From assembly GCA_003117195.1 (NCBI GenBank), contig BDSI01000025.1, forward strand, positions 204,898 through 268,897: a stretch of 64,000 nt of DNA, in the 5' to 3' direction. Of the stretch, positions 56,989-64,000 are shown piece by piece. Source of the DNA: Eudorina sp. 2006-703-Eu-15 (Eukaryota; Chlorophyta; Chlorophyceae; Chlamydomonadales; Volvocaceae). The position numbers and the translations under genes are program-made. Each line of letters opens with the position of its first letter. Within the stretch, counting starts at the first letter, position 1. The notes beneath the pieces were generated by a model that had not been told where the DNA came from, did no database searches, and was given only the letters and a program-made list of their open reading frames with translations.

Positions 56989-57686
56989 CTGTCACCCTCA
57001 TTGTCCGGCACGGCGGCGGCGGCGGCTGCGGCGGCGGTCTTCCCTCGCCGCGACCGCCGCGGCGCCCTCGCGGCGGCGGTGGCAGCGGCATCCTGATCTC
57101 CGTTGCTGTCGTACGACGTGGTGGGCTGGTCGTCCGTACTGAGGTCTGCGTTGGCAGCGGCGGCGGCGGCGGTCTTCCGGGACCGAGGTCGCCGTTGCCG
57201 CCGCTGCAGGTCGCCGCCGTCGCCGTCACGCTTGCGGCTCCGCCGCGGCTTGGCCTCCGCCGCCTCCGGAGGTCCCCCCTCCGCCTTCGCCGCCGAGTAT
57301 AACATCCCCGGCGTCTCGGAGGCATCGGCGGCGGTGGCGGCGGCGGCGGCGGCGGCACCGGCCCGCTTGCGGCTCCGCCGCGGCTTGGCCTCCGCTGCTG
57401 CTGCCGCCACCGCCGCCGCCGATACTGCCGTGGCTACATGAGGGGAGGTGCAGGAAATTGGTGGAAGGGTTGACGCTGCGCCGCTACTGCTGTCAGAAGA
57501 GGTGTTGATGTGGGTCGCAGGGACCCGGGGGAAGGGCGGGGAGGGCGCTGGGCCGAAGGGGCGGGGTCGCCAGGCTCGGGCGGCGGGAGGCCCCCAGTTG
57601 CGGGGGTGCAGCGGGCGGGGGGGAGGGCCTCCGCGGGCCCCGCTGGCGCGGAGGTGGGGGTCGAGGAGCCGTCCGGTGGTGTCCAT
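40871..57686 (-). CDS. SbcD-SbcC fusion: metallophosphoesterase plus Rad50/SbcC-type ATPase
   Basis: About 25 exons with compatible phases encode roughly 1,690 residues. An N-terminal SbcD/Mre11-like nuclease is joined to an SbcC/Rad50-like coiled-coil ATPase. The normal partners form a complex that cuts DNA ends and hairpins. Coding exons, 5' to 3': 57686 (or 57424)-56693, 56029-55917, 55473-55219, 54642-54493, 54327-53982 (or 53988), 53673-53369, 52880-52734, 52356-52237, 51422-51348, 51176-51093, 50798-50748, 50307-50131, 49710-49516, 48934-48668, 48394-48045, 47901-47829, 46931-46857, 46388-46336, 45762-45604, 45250-44834, 44038-43981, 43173-43069, 42375-42241, 41442-41278 and 41092-40871. 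The exon 53673-53369 carries both the end of the nuclease part and the start of the ATPase ([13 protein letters not shown]), so one gene, not two, is supported. The N-terminus is Ala/Lys/Arg-rich and may be a nuclear or organelle signal. Start choice is uncertain. Confidence 0.85.
41125..41199. repeat. (CGGGT)n microsatellite in the last intron of the fusion gene
   Basis: Fifteen copies of CGGGT lie between the last two exons, read as (ACCCG)n in transcript sense, so they act as an extended pyrimidine-rich stretch. Confidence 0.95.
41845..41915. repeat. 23-bp tandem repeat (ACATCGGCGGTTATCGCATCC) in an intron
   Basis: Three copies of a 21-23-bp unit in the intron between exons 42375-42241 and 41442-41278. 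Confidence 0.85.
44289..44593 (-). repeat. (CCCA)n/(CTTACCCA)n array in an intron
   Basis: About 300 bp of CCCACCCA with interspersed CTTACCCA in the intron between exons 45250-44834 and 44038-43981. In transcript sense it reads GTGGGTAAGTGGGT and contains many donor-like GTAAGT words. Confidence 0.9.
45315..45350 (-). mobile_element. Intron-end element, sense to the fusion gene
   Basis: The plus strand reads GGTATAGGAAATTGGTGAAC then GCTGCTGCTGCCAGAG. It lies at the 3' end of the intron before the acceptor at 45251 (TTCCAG|G). Confidence 0.75.
46088..46335 (-). repeat. (CCCACA)n array beginning at a 5' splice site
   Basis: About forty copies of CCCACA, read as (GTGGGT)n in transcript sense. 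The array begins at the donor after GAGCGCAG (exon 46388-46336), so the splice donor is its first unit. Confidence 0.95.
47714..47760. repeat. Perfect TTTGGGG hairpin in an intron
   Basis: TGGGGTTTGGGGTTT (47716-47730) and its exact reverse complement AAACCCCAAACCCCA (47745-47759) flank a 14-base loop. The unit resembles algal or plant telomere repeats without the A. Confidence 0.8.
48445..48490 (-). mobile_element. Intron-end element, sense to the fusion gene
   Basis: The plus strand reads GGACATTGGTGGACTTGTTA then AACTGCGCTACTGCCAGAGC. It lies in the 3' part of the intron before acceptor 48395 (AGCAG|GCG). Confidence 0.8.
49452..49510 (+). mobile_element. Intron-end element abutting a donor, inverted to the fusion gene
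   Basis: In transcript sense the intron after GGCGGCG begins GTGGGTATAGCAGCACATCC and continues AAAGACATGCAGACATCCAT, ACTGCGATGCTGCTGCCAGA. The element therefore starts within a few bases of the 5' splice site. Confidence 0.8.
49762..49838. repeat. (GGGTA)n microsatellite
   Basis: Fifteen copies of GGGTA lie in the intron just upstream, in transcript sense, of the exon 49710-49516. Confidence 0.95.
49949..49994 (+). mobile_element. Intron-end element, near-consensus copy
   Basis: The sequence reads GCTCTGGCAGCAGCGCAGTT then GAATGTGTCTACCAATGTCT. Relative to the minus-strand fusion gene it is inverted and lies in the 5' half of the intron after exon 50307-50131. Confidence 0.85.
50680..50746. 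repeat. 11-bp tandem repeat (AGCTACCTAGC)n at a donor
   Basis: Six units of AGCTACCTAGC abut the donor at 50747. In transcript sense they read GTGGGTAGCTGCTAGGTAGC and so repeat GTAG-type donor words. Confidence 0.85.
51491..51533 (-). mobile_element. Intron-end element, sense to the fusion gene
   Basis: The plus strand reads GTGTAGGAAATTGGTAGACA then TTTTTATACTGCGCTGCTGC. It lies at the 3' end of the intron before acceptor 51423. Confidence 0.85.
51728..51765 (+). mobile_element. Intron-end element, inverted to the fusion gene
   Basis: The sequence reads GCTCTGGCAGCAGCGCAGTT then TGAATGTGCCTATCCCC. It is paired with the sense copy at 51491-51533 in the same intron, so the two can form a stem of about 40 bp. 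Confidence 0.85.
51798..51886. repeat. (AC)n microsatellite
   Basis: A long AC run with a few GC interruptions, in the intron between exons 52356-52237 and 51422-51348. Confidence 0.95.
51993..52236 (-). repeat. (CCCA)n array beginning at a 5' splice site
   Basis: About sixty CCCA units. In transcript sense the intron after GAGGTCAAG starts GTGGGTGGGTGGGTGGGTGG, so the donor is the first unit of the array. Repeat-coded GGWVGGWV proteins across it are artefacts. Confidence 0.95.
52403..52552 (-). mobile_element. Intron-end element, sense, with an insertion
   Basis: Plus-strand halves GGTATAGGAAAGTGGTAGAC (52401-52420) and GGAGGCTGCGCTGCTGCCGA (about 52531-52550) are separated by about 110 bp of G-rich sequence. 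An inverted partner (GTCTGCCAATTTCCTAACCT) lies at 52670-52689 in the same intron. Confidence 0.7.
53030..53084 (+). repeat. Dispersed GGGCGGGTCTC...AAACACAC repeat, intronic copy
   Basis: The sequence reads TACATTGGTGCTTGGTTTGG then GTCGGGCGGGTCTCTCATCT, AAACACACA. It lies in the intron between exons 53673-53369 and 52880-52734. The family usually ends in a CA microsatellite. Confidence 0.75.
53689..53872. repeat. 9-bp minisatellite (GGTGGGAGG)n
   Basis: About twenty units of GGGTGGGAG in the intron between exons 54327-53982 and 53673-53369. In transcript sense they are (CCTCCCACC)n, an extended pyrimidine tract before the acceptor. Confidence 0.95.
54393..54441 (-). mobile_element. Intron-end element, full sense copy
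   Basis: In transcript sense it reads GCTCTGGCAGCAGCGCAGTA, TGAAATATGTCTTACCAATT, TCCTAAACC. It is the best sense copy in this gene and lies between exons 54642-54493 and 54327, in a 165-bp intron. Confidence 0.85.
54694..54728 (-). mobile_element. Intron-end element, sense partial copy
   Basis: The plus strand reads GTATAGGAAATTGGTATACA then TATTGTTTACAT, at the 3' end of the intron before acceptor 54643. Confidence 0.75.
57449..57496 (-). mobile_element. Intron-end element near the 5' end of the fusion gene
   Basis: The plus strand reads GCAGGAAATTGGTGGAAGGG then TTGACGCTGCGCCGCTACTG. It is followed in transcript sense by CACGGCAG|TATCGG, a possible acceptor at 57425. Either there is an intron here, or the copy is read through as protein in the open frame that starts at 57686. 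Confidence 0.65.
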
Positions 57687-58413
57687 TCCTCGAAGGACTG
57701 ACGAAGGGCGCCGTGGCTCAGGGGAGTGGGCTGGTCGGGTGTGTCAGTCCAGACGCGCGGCGCAATCATGTGCGCATCAAGTGCTGGGCCGGCGTTACAA
57801 GGTCCTTACAAGGTTTGAGAGTCTTTGATGCAACAGATCAGGGCCAAAGTGAATGACTTGTGGGGAGGGTAGCCGTCCACCGACCCCGTCAGATGGTCAA
57901 GGAAAGCACCAGGTCCTTCGCGAATGGTTTGATCGCGACATCGATATAAGATGATAAGGTGTGAGAGTGTATAATCAATGTTTGTATGTGCTGTCGGGTT
58001 TTGACTTCCGTAAACTTGCGAGATGGCGGGCAGGAGGCGTGCCGGACTTATGGGCACATCGAGGCTCGAGAGCTCAGACTAGACATCGCCTTTCGATTAA
58101 CAGGAGACACAGCAAGCAAGACTACCGAAAAGACGTCGTTCGAGCTTCTTACTTTCACATGGGCCCTAACTGTTGGGGGCGCATGGACGAGCATCACCTT
58201 TTTGTTAGAACCCAAACGCTTGGGCACTTGTTTCACGTATAATGCCTGCACAACACAGATTGATTAAAATCAATTGTAATTGCCGGAGGCCACAGTCTCA
58301 TCAAGCGCGGACTGGCTGCCTGTGTTCTTAGTCTAGTCTTCAACCTACAAGCCAGGCCCGAAGGCTTTCAGGTTTCGTGCCAAGTTTCACAAACATCATA
58401 TGAGATTATCACA
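57687..58413. promoter_or_regulatory. Divergent promoter region, fusion gene and CNX2
   Basis: Some 730 bp separate the two head-to-head starts. Most of it is AT-richer than the gene bodies. Present is a small hairpin TTGATTAAAATCAA (about 58258-58271). An alternative first exon of the fusion gene may extend to an ATG at 57769. No TATA box or known motif could be fixed. Confidence 0.45.
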
Positions 58414-61400
58414 ATGACACAGCAGGAGTTTGTCTGCCGCCTGGCGCGTTTCGGTCGCAGACGCACGTGGGCTTCACTCCATTCATTCTGCGCCCAACCA
58501 GCCTGCTCTCACGCCCGCGGACGCGAACCACCACCACCCAAATTCGAAACCTCCTCTCCTCACCTGCCTCCGCTCCGAGAGCAACCCGGCCTCGCTGCAG
58601 CGCCAGCGCCCTCGCCAGCGCCCTGGCCCTCCCTCCTTGCCCGAAGCTTCTGCTCCTGGCCCGCTGCGGCCACCGCCTCCACCTCCTCCACCTCCTCCTC
58701 CACCTCCCCCACCAGCAGCACCCCCGCAACGGCCTCCGCCTCCAGCCCCCCCTCCTCACGCGACGCCGCCCTGCCCACCCACGTGATCATCGACCCGGTG
58801 GCGGCAGCGGCCGAGTACGAGCGCCGGCTGCGGGAATTCCTCTCCGCCTCCCGCGGCTCCCCTCCGCCGCCGCCGCCGCCCGACCTGCTGGCCCCCGACC
58901 ACGTGCCGCCCGTCTCGGCCTCCCTCCCTTTCCCCCGACCGGTCTCTTCGGGGCAGACTTGGCCGTCGGCGGCATCCACGTCAGCATCCACGCCGACGAG
59001 TACGGAAGGGCGGCTGGAGCAGCCATGGGCCCGCTCCGCCGCCGCCGCCGCCGCTGCCGCCGCCGCCGCGACCGCGGCCTCGACGCCCGCCGCAGCCGCA
59101 GCCGCTGCCGCCGCCGCCGCGGCCGCCCGCGAGCGCGCCCGAGCCGTCCTACGGGACGTCCCGGCTTTCTCTCGGAGCGGCTGTAGCAGTTCCAGTAGCA
59201 GCAGTAGCAGCACCAGTAGCAGCAGCAGCGGTCGCGCCGCTCGACCCACATCCGCGGTCCCGTCAGCGGCTGTTGGGGGGGAACCCACCTCAGCCTCAGC
59301 TGGCACCACGACAGGGGCAGCGGGCCCACTCCCTCCCCCGGGGCCCCAGCCCCACCCCGCCTCCCCTACCCCGGTGGACTGGCGGGAGATGCTGGTGCGG
59401 GCGAGGGAGCTGCTGGGTGCCGGGTCCCTCACGGGGCGGCAGATGCTCACCGACAGGTTCAGGTGGTGGGCGGGGGGCCGGGGGGGGGCCAGGGCGGGGG
59501 CCGGGGGGGGGCCGGGGCCGGCGGGGGGCCGGGGCGGGGCCGGGGGGCGGGGGGCCGGGGGGCGGGGGGGGGGCGGGGCGGGCCGGCGGGGCGACCGGGG
59601 CTGGGTGGGGCAGGGGGGCTGTCCCTTTGGTTGGTCCCTTCCGGTTGTCGTCGCTATCCCATTTGTCGTCGCTATTATCCCATTGGGGAACCCCTTGGGG
59701 TGGGGCTGTCTCACCCGGGCCTGGGCCCTTAGGTTTGGGGGGAGGGCGGTGGAGGGCCTAGGTGGCGGCAAGGTGTAGGAGGGCGGTGGAGGGCCTAGGT
59801 GGCGGCAAGGTGTAGGAGGAGAATGGGGAGCGGACCTGTCCAGGTGATTGCGCGTCAGGGCGGGGCGGGGCGGGGCTCTGTGTCTCAGTCTCAGCGTGTA
59901 GGGTGCTCTGAGGCGGGCGGTGGGTCAAGGGAGGGAGGGGCCGGGCCGATGGAAAGGGGGAGGGGGGAGGGGGCGGGGGGAGACGGAGGATGGGGGAAGG
60001 GGGAATGGGGAATGGGGTGGCGGCTGGGGGCGAGGGCGGGCCAGTGTAACGGTTTGGAGGCGGGAAGGGTGCGCGGTCCCACCTCCTCCACACCCCGTCC
60101 CGCTCAATCCGTCGCTCTAGCAGCAGCGCTGTTTGGAAGCCTACCAAACTTCTACACGCCCCTCGCCCCCCTCCCCCCTCCCCCCTCCCCCCGGCCCCCC
60201 AGCCGCCACCACACCTACCTTCGCATCTCCCTCACGGAGCGCTGCAACCTGCGCTGCACCTACTGCATGCCGGACGAGGGGGTGGCGCTGACGCCCTCGC
60301 AGCAGCTGCTGTCCACCGCAGAGATCATGAGGCTGGTGGGGCCTGGGGGGTGTTGAGGAGGGGGGGGAGGGGGCGGGAGGGGGGGGGGAGGGGACGGGAG
60401 GGCGGGGATGGAAGGTAACGGATGTGGGGGCCGCGGGTCTGCGGGGGGCCGGGGACGGCGCGGGTGTGTGTGTGGGGGGGATTGCTGGGTACGGCTGTCA
60501 ATACCCGTCGGGGGCCCTGCCGTACATCTTCTGGAAATAGGTCTCGAGGCCAGGGTCTATATGTGTGTGGGGTGTGTGTGTGTGGGAGGGGGATTGGGGC
60601 GGAGATGGGGGTGCCGGAGCGGAAGCGGGGGTTCGTGGCCCTCCCCCTCCCCCCCGGCGAGGGTGTGCCACCGCACACGAGATACGGAAAGCCGGGAGCT
60701 CAGAGGTGGCATGCACAGCTTCTTCCCCCCCACCACCTTTTATCGAGAGTCTTTATCGGATATTCCCTCTGGCAGCAGCGCAGTATGAACATGTCTATTC
60801 CAATTTCCTATACCCCCCCCCGTTCCCCATCTTGTCGCACCACAGGCCCGCCTGTTCGTGGAGGCGGGGGTCTCTAAGATCCGACTGACGGGGGGCGAGC
60901 CCACCCTGAGGCGCGACATCGTGGATCTTGTACGGCAGCTGGGGGACCTGCGACCCGCGGGTCTGCGCAGTGTGGCGCTCACCAGCAACGGCATCGTGCT
61001 GGCACGGCAGCTGCCCGCGCTGAGGGGGGCGGGTGAGGGGGGGAGGGGGGCGGGTGAGGGGGGGAGGGGGGCGGGTGAGGGGGGGAGGGGGGCGGTTGAG
61101 GGGGCGGCGGTGTGGCGGCATGTTTTCGATTCTGATGGGGGTTGGCGTTGTGCTGCAGCAGGACACGCTGCGGGGGGCGGGTGAGGGGGGGAGGGGGGCG
61201 GGTGGGGGGGCGGATTGTGGTCTGGGCCGCGGGCTGGTGCTGCGCTGCGGCAGGACATGGACCGCTGGCGGGGCGAGGATTTGTTGATAGCGCAGCACAC
61301 TCCTACATAAAGTACTCCTACATAAAGTACTCCTACACAAAATACTCCTACACAAAATACTCCTGCACACGTACTCCTGCACACAAATGCGGTGCCCCCT

Positions 61401-63076
61401 CCCCCAAGGGCAAGACGGTGCATGCCACGGGGCCCCCCTCTCCCTCTCCCTCGGCCCTCGGACCCTTCCCCCCTCCCCGCCAACCCCCCTCCCCACCCGC
61501 CTCCAAATCGGTTAGCAGCGCAGTTTGAATATGTCTACCAATTTCCTGTACCCCCACCCCCACCCCCCCCTCAAATGCGAAGGTTTGACCGCGGTCAACA
61601 TCTCCCTAGACACGCTGCGACCGGAGCGCTTCGAGCAGCTGGCGCGGCGGCCGGGGCACAAGCGGGTCATGGAGTCCATCCGTACGGCAGTGGAGATGGG
61701 GTACGACCCGGTCAAGGTGAGGCTCAGCGGGGTGGGCTGCGGGGGGGCCGGGGGTTGGGCGGGAGGCCGGCGAGGGGGGCTCCGTGTCGTGTCCCGTCGG
61801 GGTCGGCGGAAGAAGGGCTGCACCGGTTATCAGGACGAGGCATTAGATTTTGCCTGCCACTCCCCTACCTTCTCCTCTACCTACTCCTTCGAACCCCTTC
61901 GAACCCCGGCGGCCCCCCCCCCAAATATCTTACCTATTTCCTATACCCGGCCCCCATTCCCCCCCCCCCAACCCCTCCCCCACCACCACCCACCCGCAGG
62001 TGAACGTGGTTGTGATGAGGGGCGTGAACGACGACGAGGTTGCCGACTTCGCCGCCCTCACCCGCCACCAGCCCATCAACGTGCGCTTCATAGAGTACAT
62101 GCCCTTTGACGGAAACGTGTGGTCGGACAGCAAGATGGTGAGTGGGGGGAGGGGGTGGGGGAGGGGGGGGAAGGGGGGGTTACGGCAGCGGCACGCGCGG
62201 TAGTGGGGCGAGAGTACGGCACGTTGGGGAGTACGACACGCGCGATGTGTGGACGTGGTATGGAGCGGAGCTGCGGTGGCGTGCGGGGTGGGGGGGTGGG
62301 GGTGGGTCGAAGGAGGGAGGATCCGCGGGCTAGGGGTTTTTGTTACCGCGCCCCCCCGCCTGCTCCCACATCGGCCTCGCCCCTCCCGCCTGCTGGAGTC
62401 CTAACCACCGGATATTCGCTCTGGCAGCAGCGCAGTATAAATATGTCCTACACCCCTCCCACCAATGTCCTACACCCCTCCCGCCCAACCCTCACCCCTT
62501 TCCTCCTCCCCCCCTCCAGGTGCCGTACCGGGAACTGGTGGGTCGGATCCAGTCGGCCTTCCCGGACACCCCCCTGGAGCGGTTGGACGACCCGGCCGGG
62601 GAGGTGGCCAAGAACTTCCGACTGGAGGTGAGGGCGGATGGGCGGGGCGAAGCGGTGGGGGGGGAGGGGCAGTGAGGGATGAGGCCCGGGGGGAAGGGGG
62701 GTTGGACATTGATAGACATATGACGGGGAGGGGTTGGGGCAGCGGCAAAAAGGGGAGGGGAGGAGGGTGGTACGCAGTTAGCGGGAGGGGGAGGGGAATG
62801 TGAGTGCGAGACAGGGAAGCCTGTGGCGGCCCGGCCGGCGGTCGAGTCAGGGCGCCGCCCCCCCCCCTCCCCCCCGAGGTCGCGTCGTGGGTCCGCCTGC
62901 GGAGAGGCGACCGTATCGGGCCCTGTACGGCCCTGTACGGCCCTGCACGTACGCTCCCAACCCAGCCCTCCCCTCCCTCCCCCTCCCGTCCGCTCCAACC
63001 CGCCCCCTCAGGGCCACCGCGGCTCTGTGTCCTTCATCACGTCCATGACCCAGCACTTTTGCAGCGACTGCAACAG
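58414..63076 (+). CDS. CNX2: GTP 3',8-cyclase (MoaA/CNX2), 3' end outside the window
   Basis: This radical-SAM enzyme converts GTP to 3',8-cyclo-GTP, the first step of molybdenum-cofactor synthesis. In plants it is mitochondrial. Exons are 58414-59462, 60203-60335, 60846-61032, 61583-61716, 62000-62137, 62520-62627 and 63012-63076, with phases 2,0,1,0,0,0,2 all agreeing. The core reads [20 protein letters not shown], with cluster cysteines 364, 368 and 371. Then come [18 protein letters not shown] (SAM binding), [48 protein letters not shown] and [19 protein letters not shown], with the first two cysteines of the second cluster (about 600 and 603). The last exon (LRL..., third cysteine, C-terminal GG motif) must lie beyond 64000. 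The first 349 residues are an unusual Ala/Ser/Pro-rich extension. Its basic start ([17 protein letters not shown]) resembles a transit peptide. Confidence 0.93.
60114..60158 (+). mobile_element. Intron-end element in CNX2 intron 1, sense
   Basis: The sequence reads GCTCTAGCAGCAGCGCTGTT then TGGAAGCCTACCAAACTTCT. It is followed by a pyrimidine tract and the acceptor CCCCCAG|C at 60202. Confidence 0.75.
60766..60816 (+). mobile_element. Intron-end element in CNX2 intron 2, sense
   Basis: The sequence reads CTCTGGCAGCAGCGCAGTAT then GAACATGTCTATTCCAATTT, CCTATACCCC. The acceptor CACCACAG|GCC follows 29 bp later. Confidence 0.85.
61021..61110 (+). repeat. Tandem copies of the 5' splice site of CNX2 intron 3
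   Basis: A 22-bp unit GGCGGGTGAGGGGGGGAGGG plus two bases repeats three times, then once with GGTTGAGG. Each unit contains the donor GCGG|GTGAGG. Related units return at 61168-61210. Confidence 0.85.
61511..61555 (+). mobile_element. Intron-end element in CNX2 intron 3, sense
   Basis: The sequence reads GTTAGCAGCGCAGTTTGAAT then ATGTCTACCAATTTCCTGTA, CCCCC. The acceptor GCGAAG|GT follows at 61582. Confidence 0.85.
61922..61950 (+). mobile_element. Intron-end element in CNX2 intron 4, sense partial
   Basis: The sequence reads AAATATCTTACCTATTTCCT then ATACCCGG, before the acceptor CCCGCAG|GTG at 61999. Confidence 0.7.
62418..62478 (+). mobile_element. Intron-end element in CNX2 intron 5, sense
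   Basis: The sequence reads GCTCTGGCAGCAGCGCAGTA then TAAATATGTCCTACACCCC. A second partial end (CACCAATGTCCTACACCCC) follows directly. The acceptor CTCCAG|GTG is at 62519. Confidence 0.8.
62700..62722 (-). mobile_element. Intron-end element in CNX2 intron 6, inverted partial
   Basis: The sequence reads GTTGGACATTGATAGACATA and lies about 70 bp after the donor at 62628, in the 5' part of the intron, in the inverted orientation expected there. Confidence 0.65.
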
Positions 63077-64000
63077 GTGGGGTGGTGGACCGGGTGGGTG
63101 GGTGGGTGGGGCTTACGGGGCGGGGGCCCTGCGGGAGGCACCGCACCAACTGACAACGCGTCCTAATCCCCCCCCCGGGCCCCGGGCGTCTGCTTCCCTC
63201 CCCTCCCGCTTCCCCTCCGCTGCGCCGCCTCCTCTCACCACATCATTGGATTTGGATCTCCTGTCCTAGCCGGCCCCCCCCCGCTCCAAACCTGCAACCT
63301 CCCCCCTAGGCCCCCCCCCCCGCCCCGCGCCACCACCGCCCCCCCGCCCCTGCCCTCCCTCCTCCCTTCCCCTAAATGTCTAGCAATATCGTATATCCCT
63401 CCTCGCCCCTGCCCTCTCCCTCCTCTTCCCCCCCCGCCTCTCTCCCCCCCGCCCGGGCGGGTTGCATTTCTAAACACACACACGCACACGCACACACACA
63501 CGCCGGCTGAACCCCGCAACGCACTCCATCGCCTCCCCCACCTCTCCCACTCTGCCGACCTTTCCAACCCCTCCCACACCGCTTGGACCGGTGCCCCGCA
63601 TGCATACGGGCATCCCGTCCGTGACCGGGATCGGTGGGGAGCCAACCTTTCCTCTGGCCCGCTACCCGGATCACACCCGCATTGTCCGCACATATGTCAT
63701 TACCCCACCGGCCGCTGGTACACTGGCGTCCCTTCCGTACACTACCGTACGGCATCCATGCCGCGTTCGTACGCGTCCCTGCCTACAAATCCCTCCTCCC
63801 CGCTTCTCATCCGTAGCCGCGCCACCACCATAGTAACCTGTTTGCTGTCATCCTGTTTGCTTTCACCTTATTTAGTTACTGTATTCTTTCTTGCTCCCTT
63901 CCACATTGCCTCACAACTTGATTCCTTCCGCGTTCCCGCATGATGGACGACCGACGCTGCTTCCGTGGGGGCCATCACCATACATTCGTCATACATTTCA
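63077..64000. other. Start of CNX2 intron 7 to the window edge
   Basis: The intron opens GTGGGGTGGTGGACCGGGTG. No continuation of the CNX2 frame (expected LRLMADG-like) is found before 64000. A sense element remnant (GTCTAGCAATATCGTATATC) lies at 63379-63398, and a copy of the GGGCGGGT...TAAACACACAC repeat lies at 63449-63500. Confidence 0.55.

Overview
This window looks like nuclear DNA of a chlamydomonadalean (volvocine-type) green alga. It is GC-rich with long G/C-skewed introns, abundant micro- and minisatellites, and Ala/Gly/Ser homopolymers in proteins. It also carries a tandem F-box/ankyrin-like gene family of a kind I know from volvocine genomes. There are no operons, and most genes are multi-exon with GT-AG introns. 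Species cannot be decided from the sequence alone.

Layout. Positions 1-7.6 kb hold one convincing gene, an intronless four-helix membrane protein at 986-1759, plus weak exon-like debris. From 7.6 to 25.7 kb there is a minus-strand tandem array of four related F-box/ankyrin-like genes. Each has one long exon, a phase-0 intron and a short last exon. Copies B and C are intact, copy A has an early stop in its last exon, and copy D is a pseudogene with several frame breaks. Copy D is also interrupted by a 236-bp inverted-repeat element with a perfect 8-bp target duplication. The spaces between these genes carry older dispersed repeats. From 25.7 to 28.7 kb there are only minisatellites. A plus-strand multi-exon gene of unknown function occupies 28.7-35.1 kb. 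A minus-strand class I cyclic-nucleotide phosphodiesterase lies at 37.3-39.3 kb.

From 40.9 to 57.7 kb, on the minus strand, about 25 phase-compatible exons encode one polypeptide. It joins an SbcD/Mre11-type metallophosphoesterase to an SbcC/Rad50-type ATPase with Walker A, Q-loop, coiled coils, a CxxC zinc-hook candidate, LSGGE and Walker B. It faces, head to head, a plus-strand CNX2/MoaA gene (GTP 3',8-cyclase, molybdenum-cofactor synthesis) that starts at 58.4 kb and runs off the right edge.

The most unusual signal is a short element of about 45 bp, GCTCTGGCAGCAGCGCAG...TGTCTACCAATTTCCTATAC. It occurs about 30 times between 31 and 63.4 kb, almost always inside introns of three unrelated genes. 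Copies in the 5' part of an intron are inverted relative to transcription. Copies in the 3' part are in sense orientation and run into the pyrimidine tract before the acceptor. The introns therefore look as if they are bounded by the terminal inverted repeats of a mobile element, that is, introner-like DNA. Several introns also begin with a tandem array of the donor-like sequence itself (GTGG, GTGGGT).
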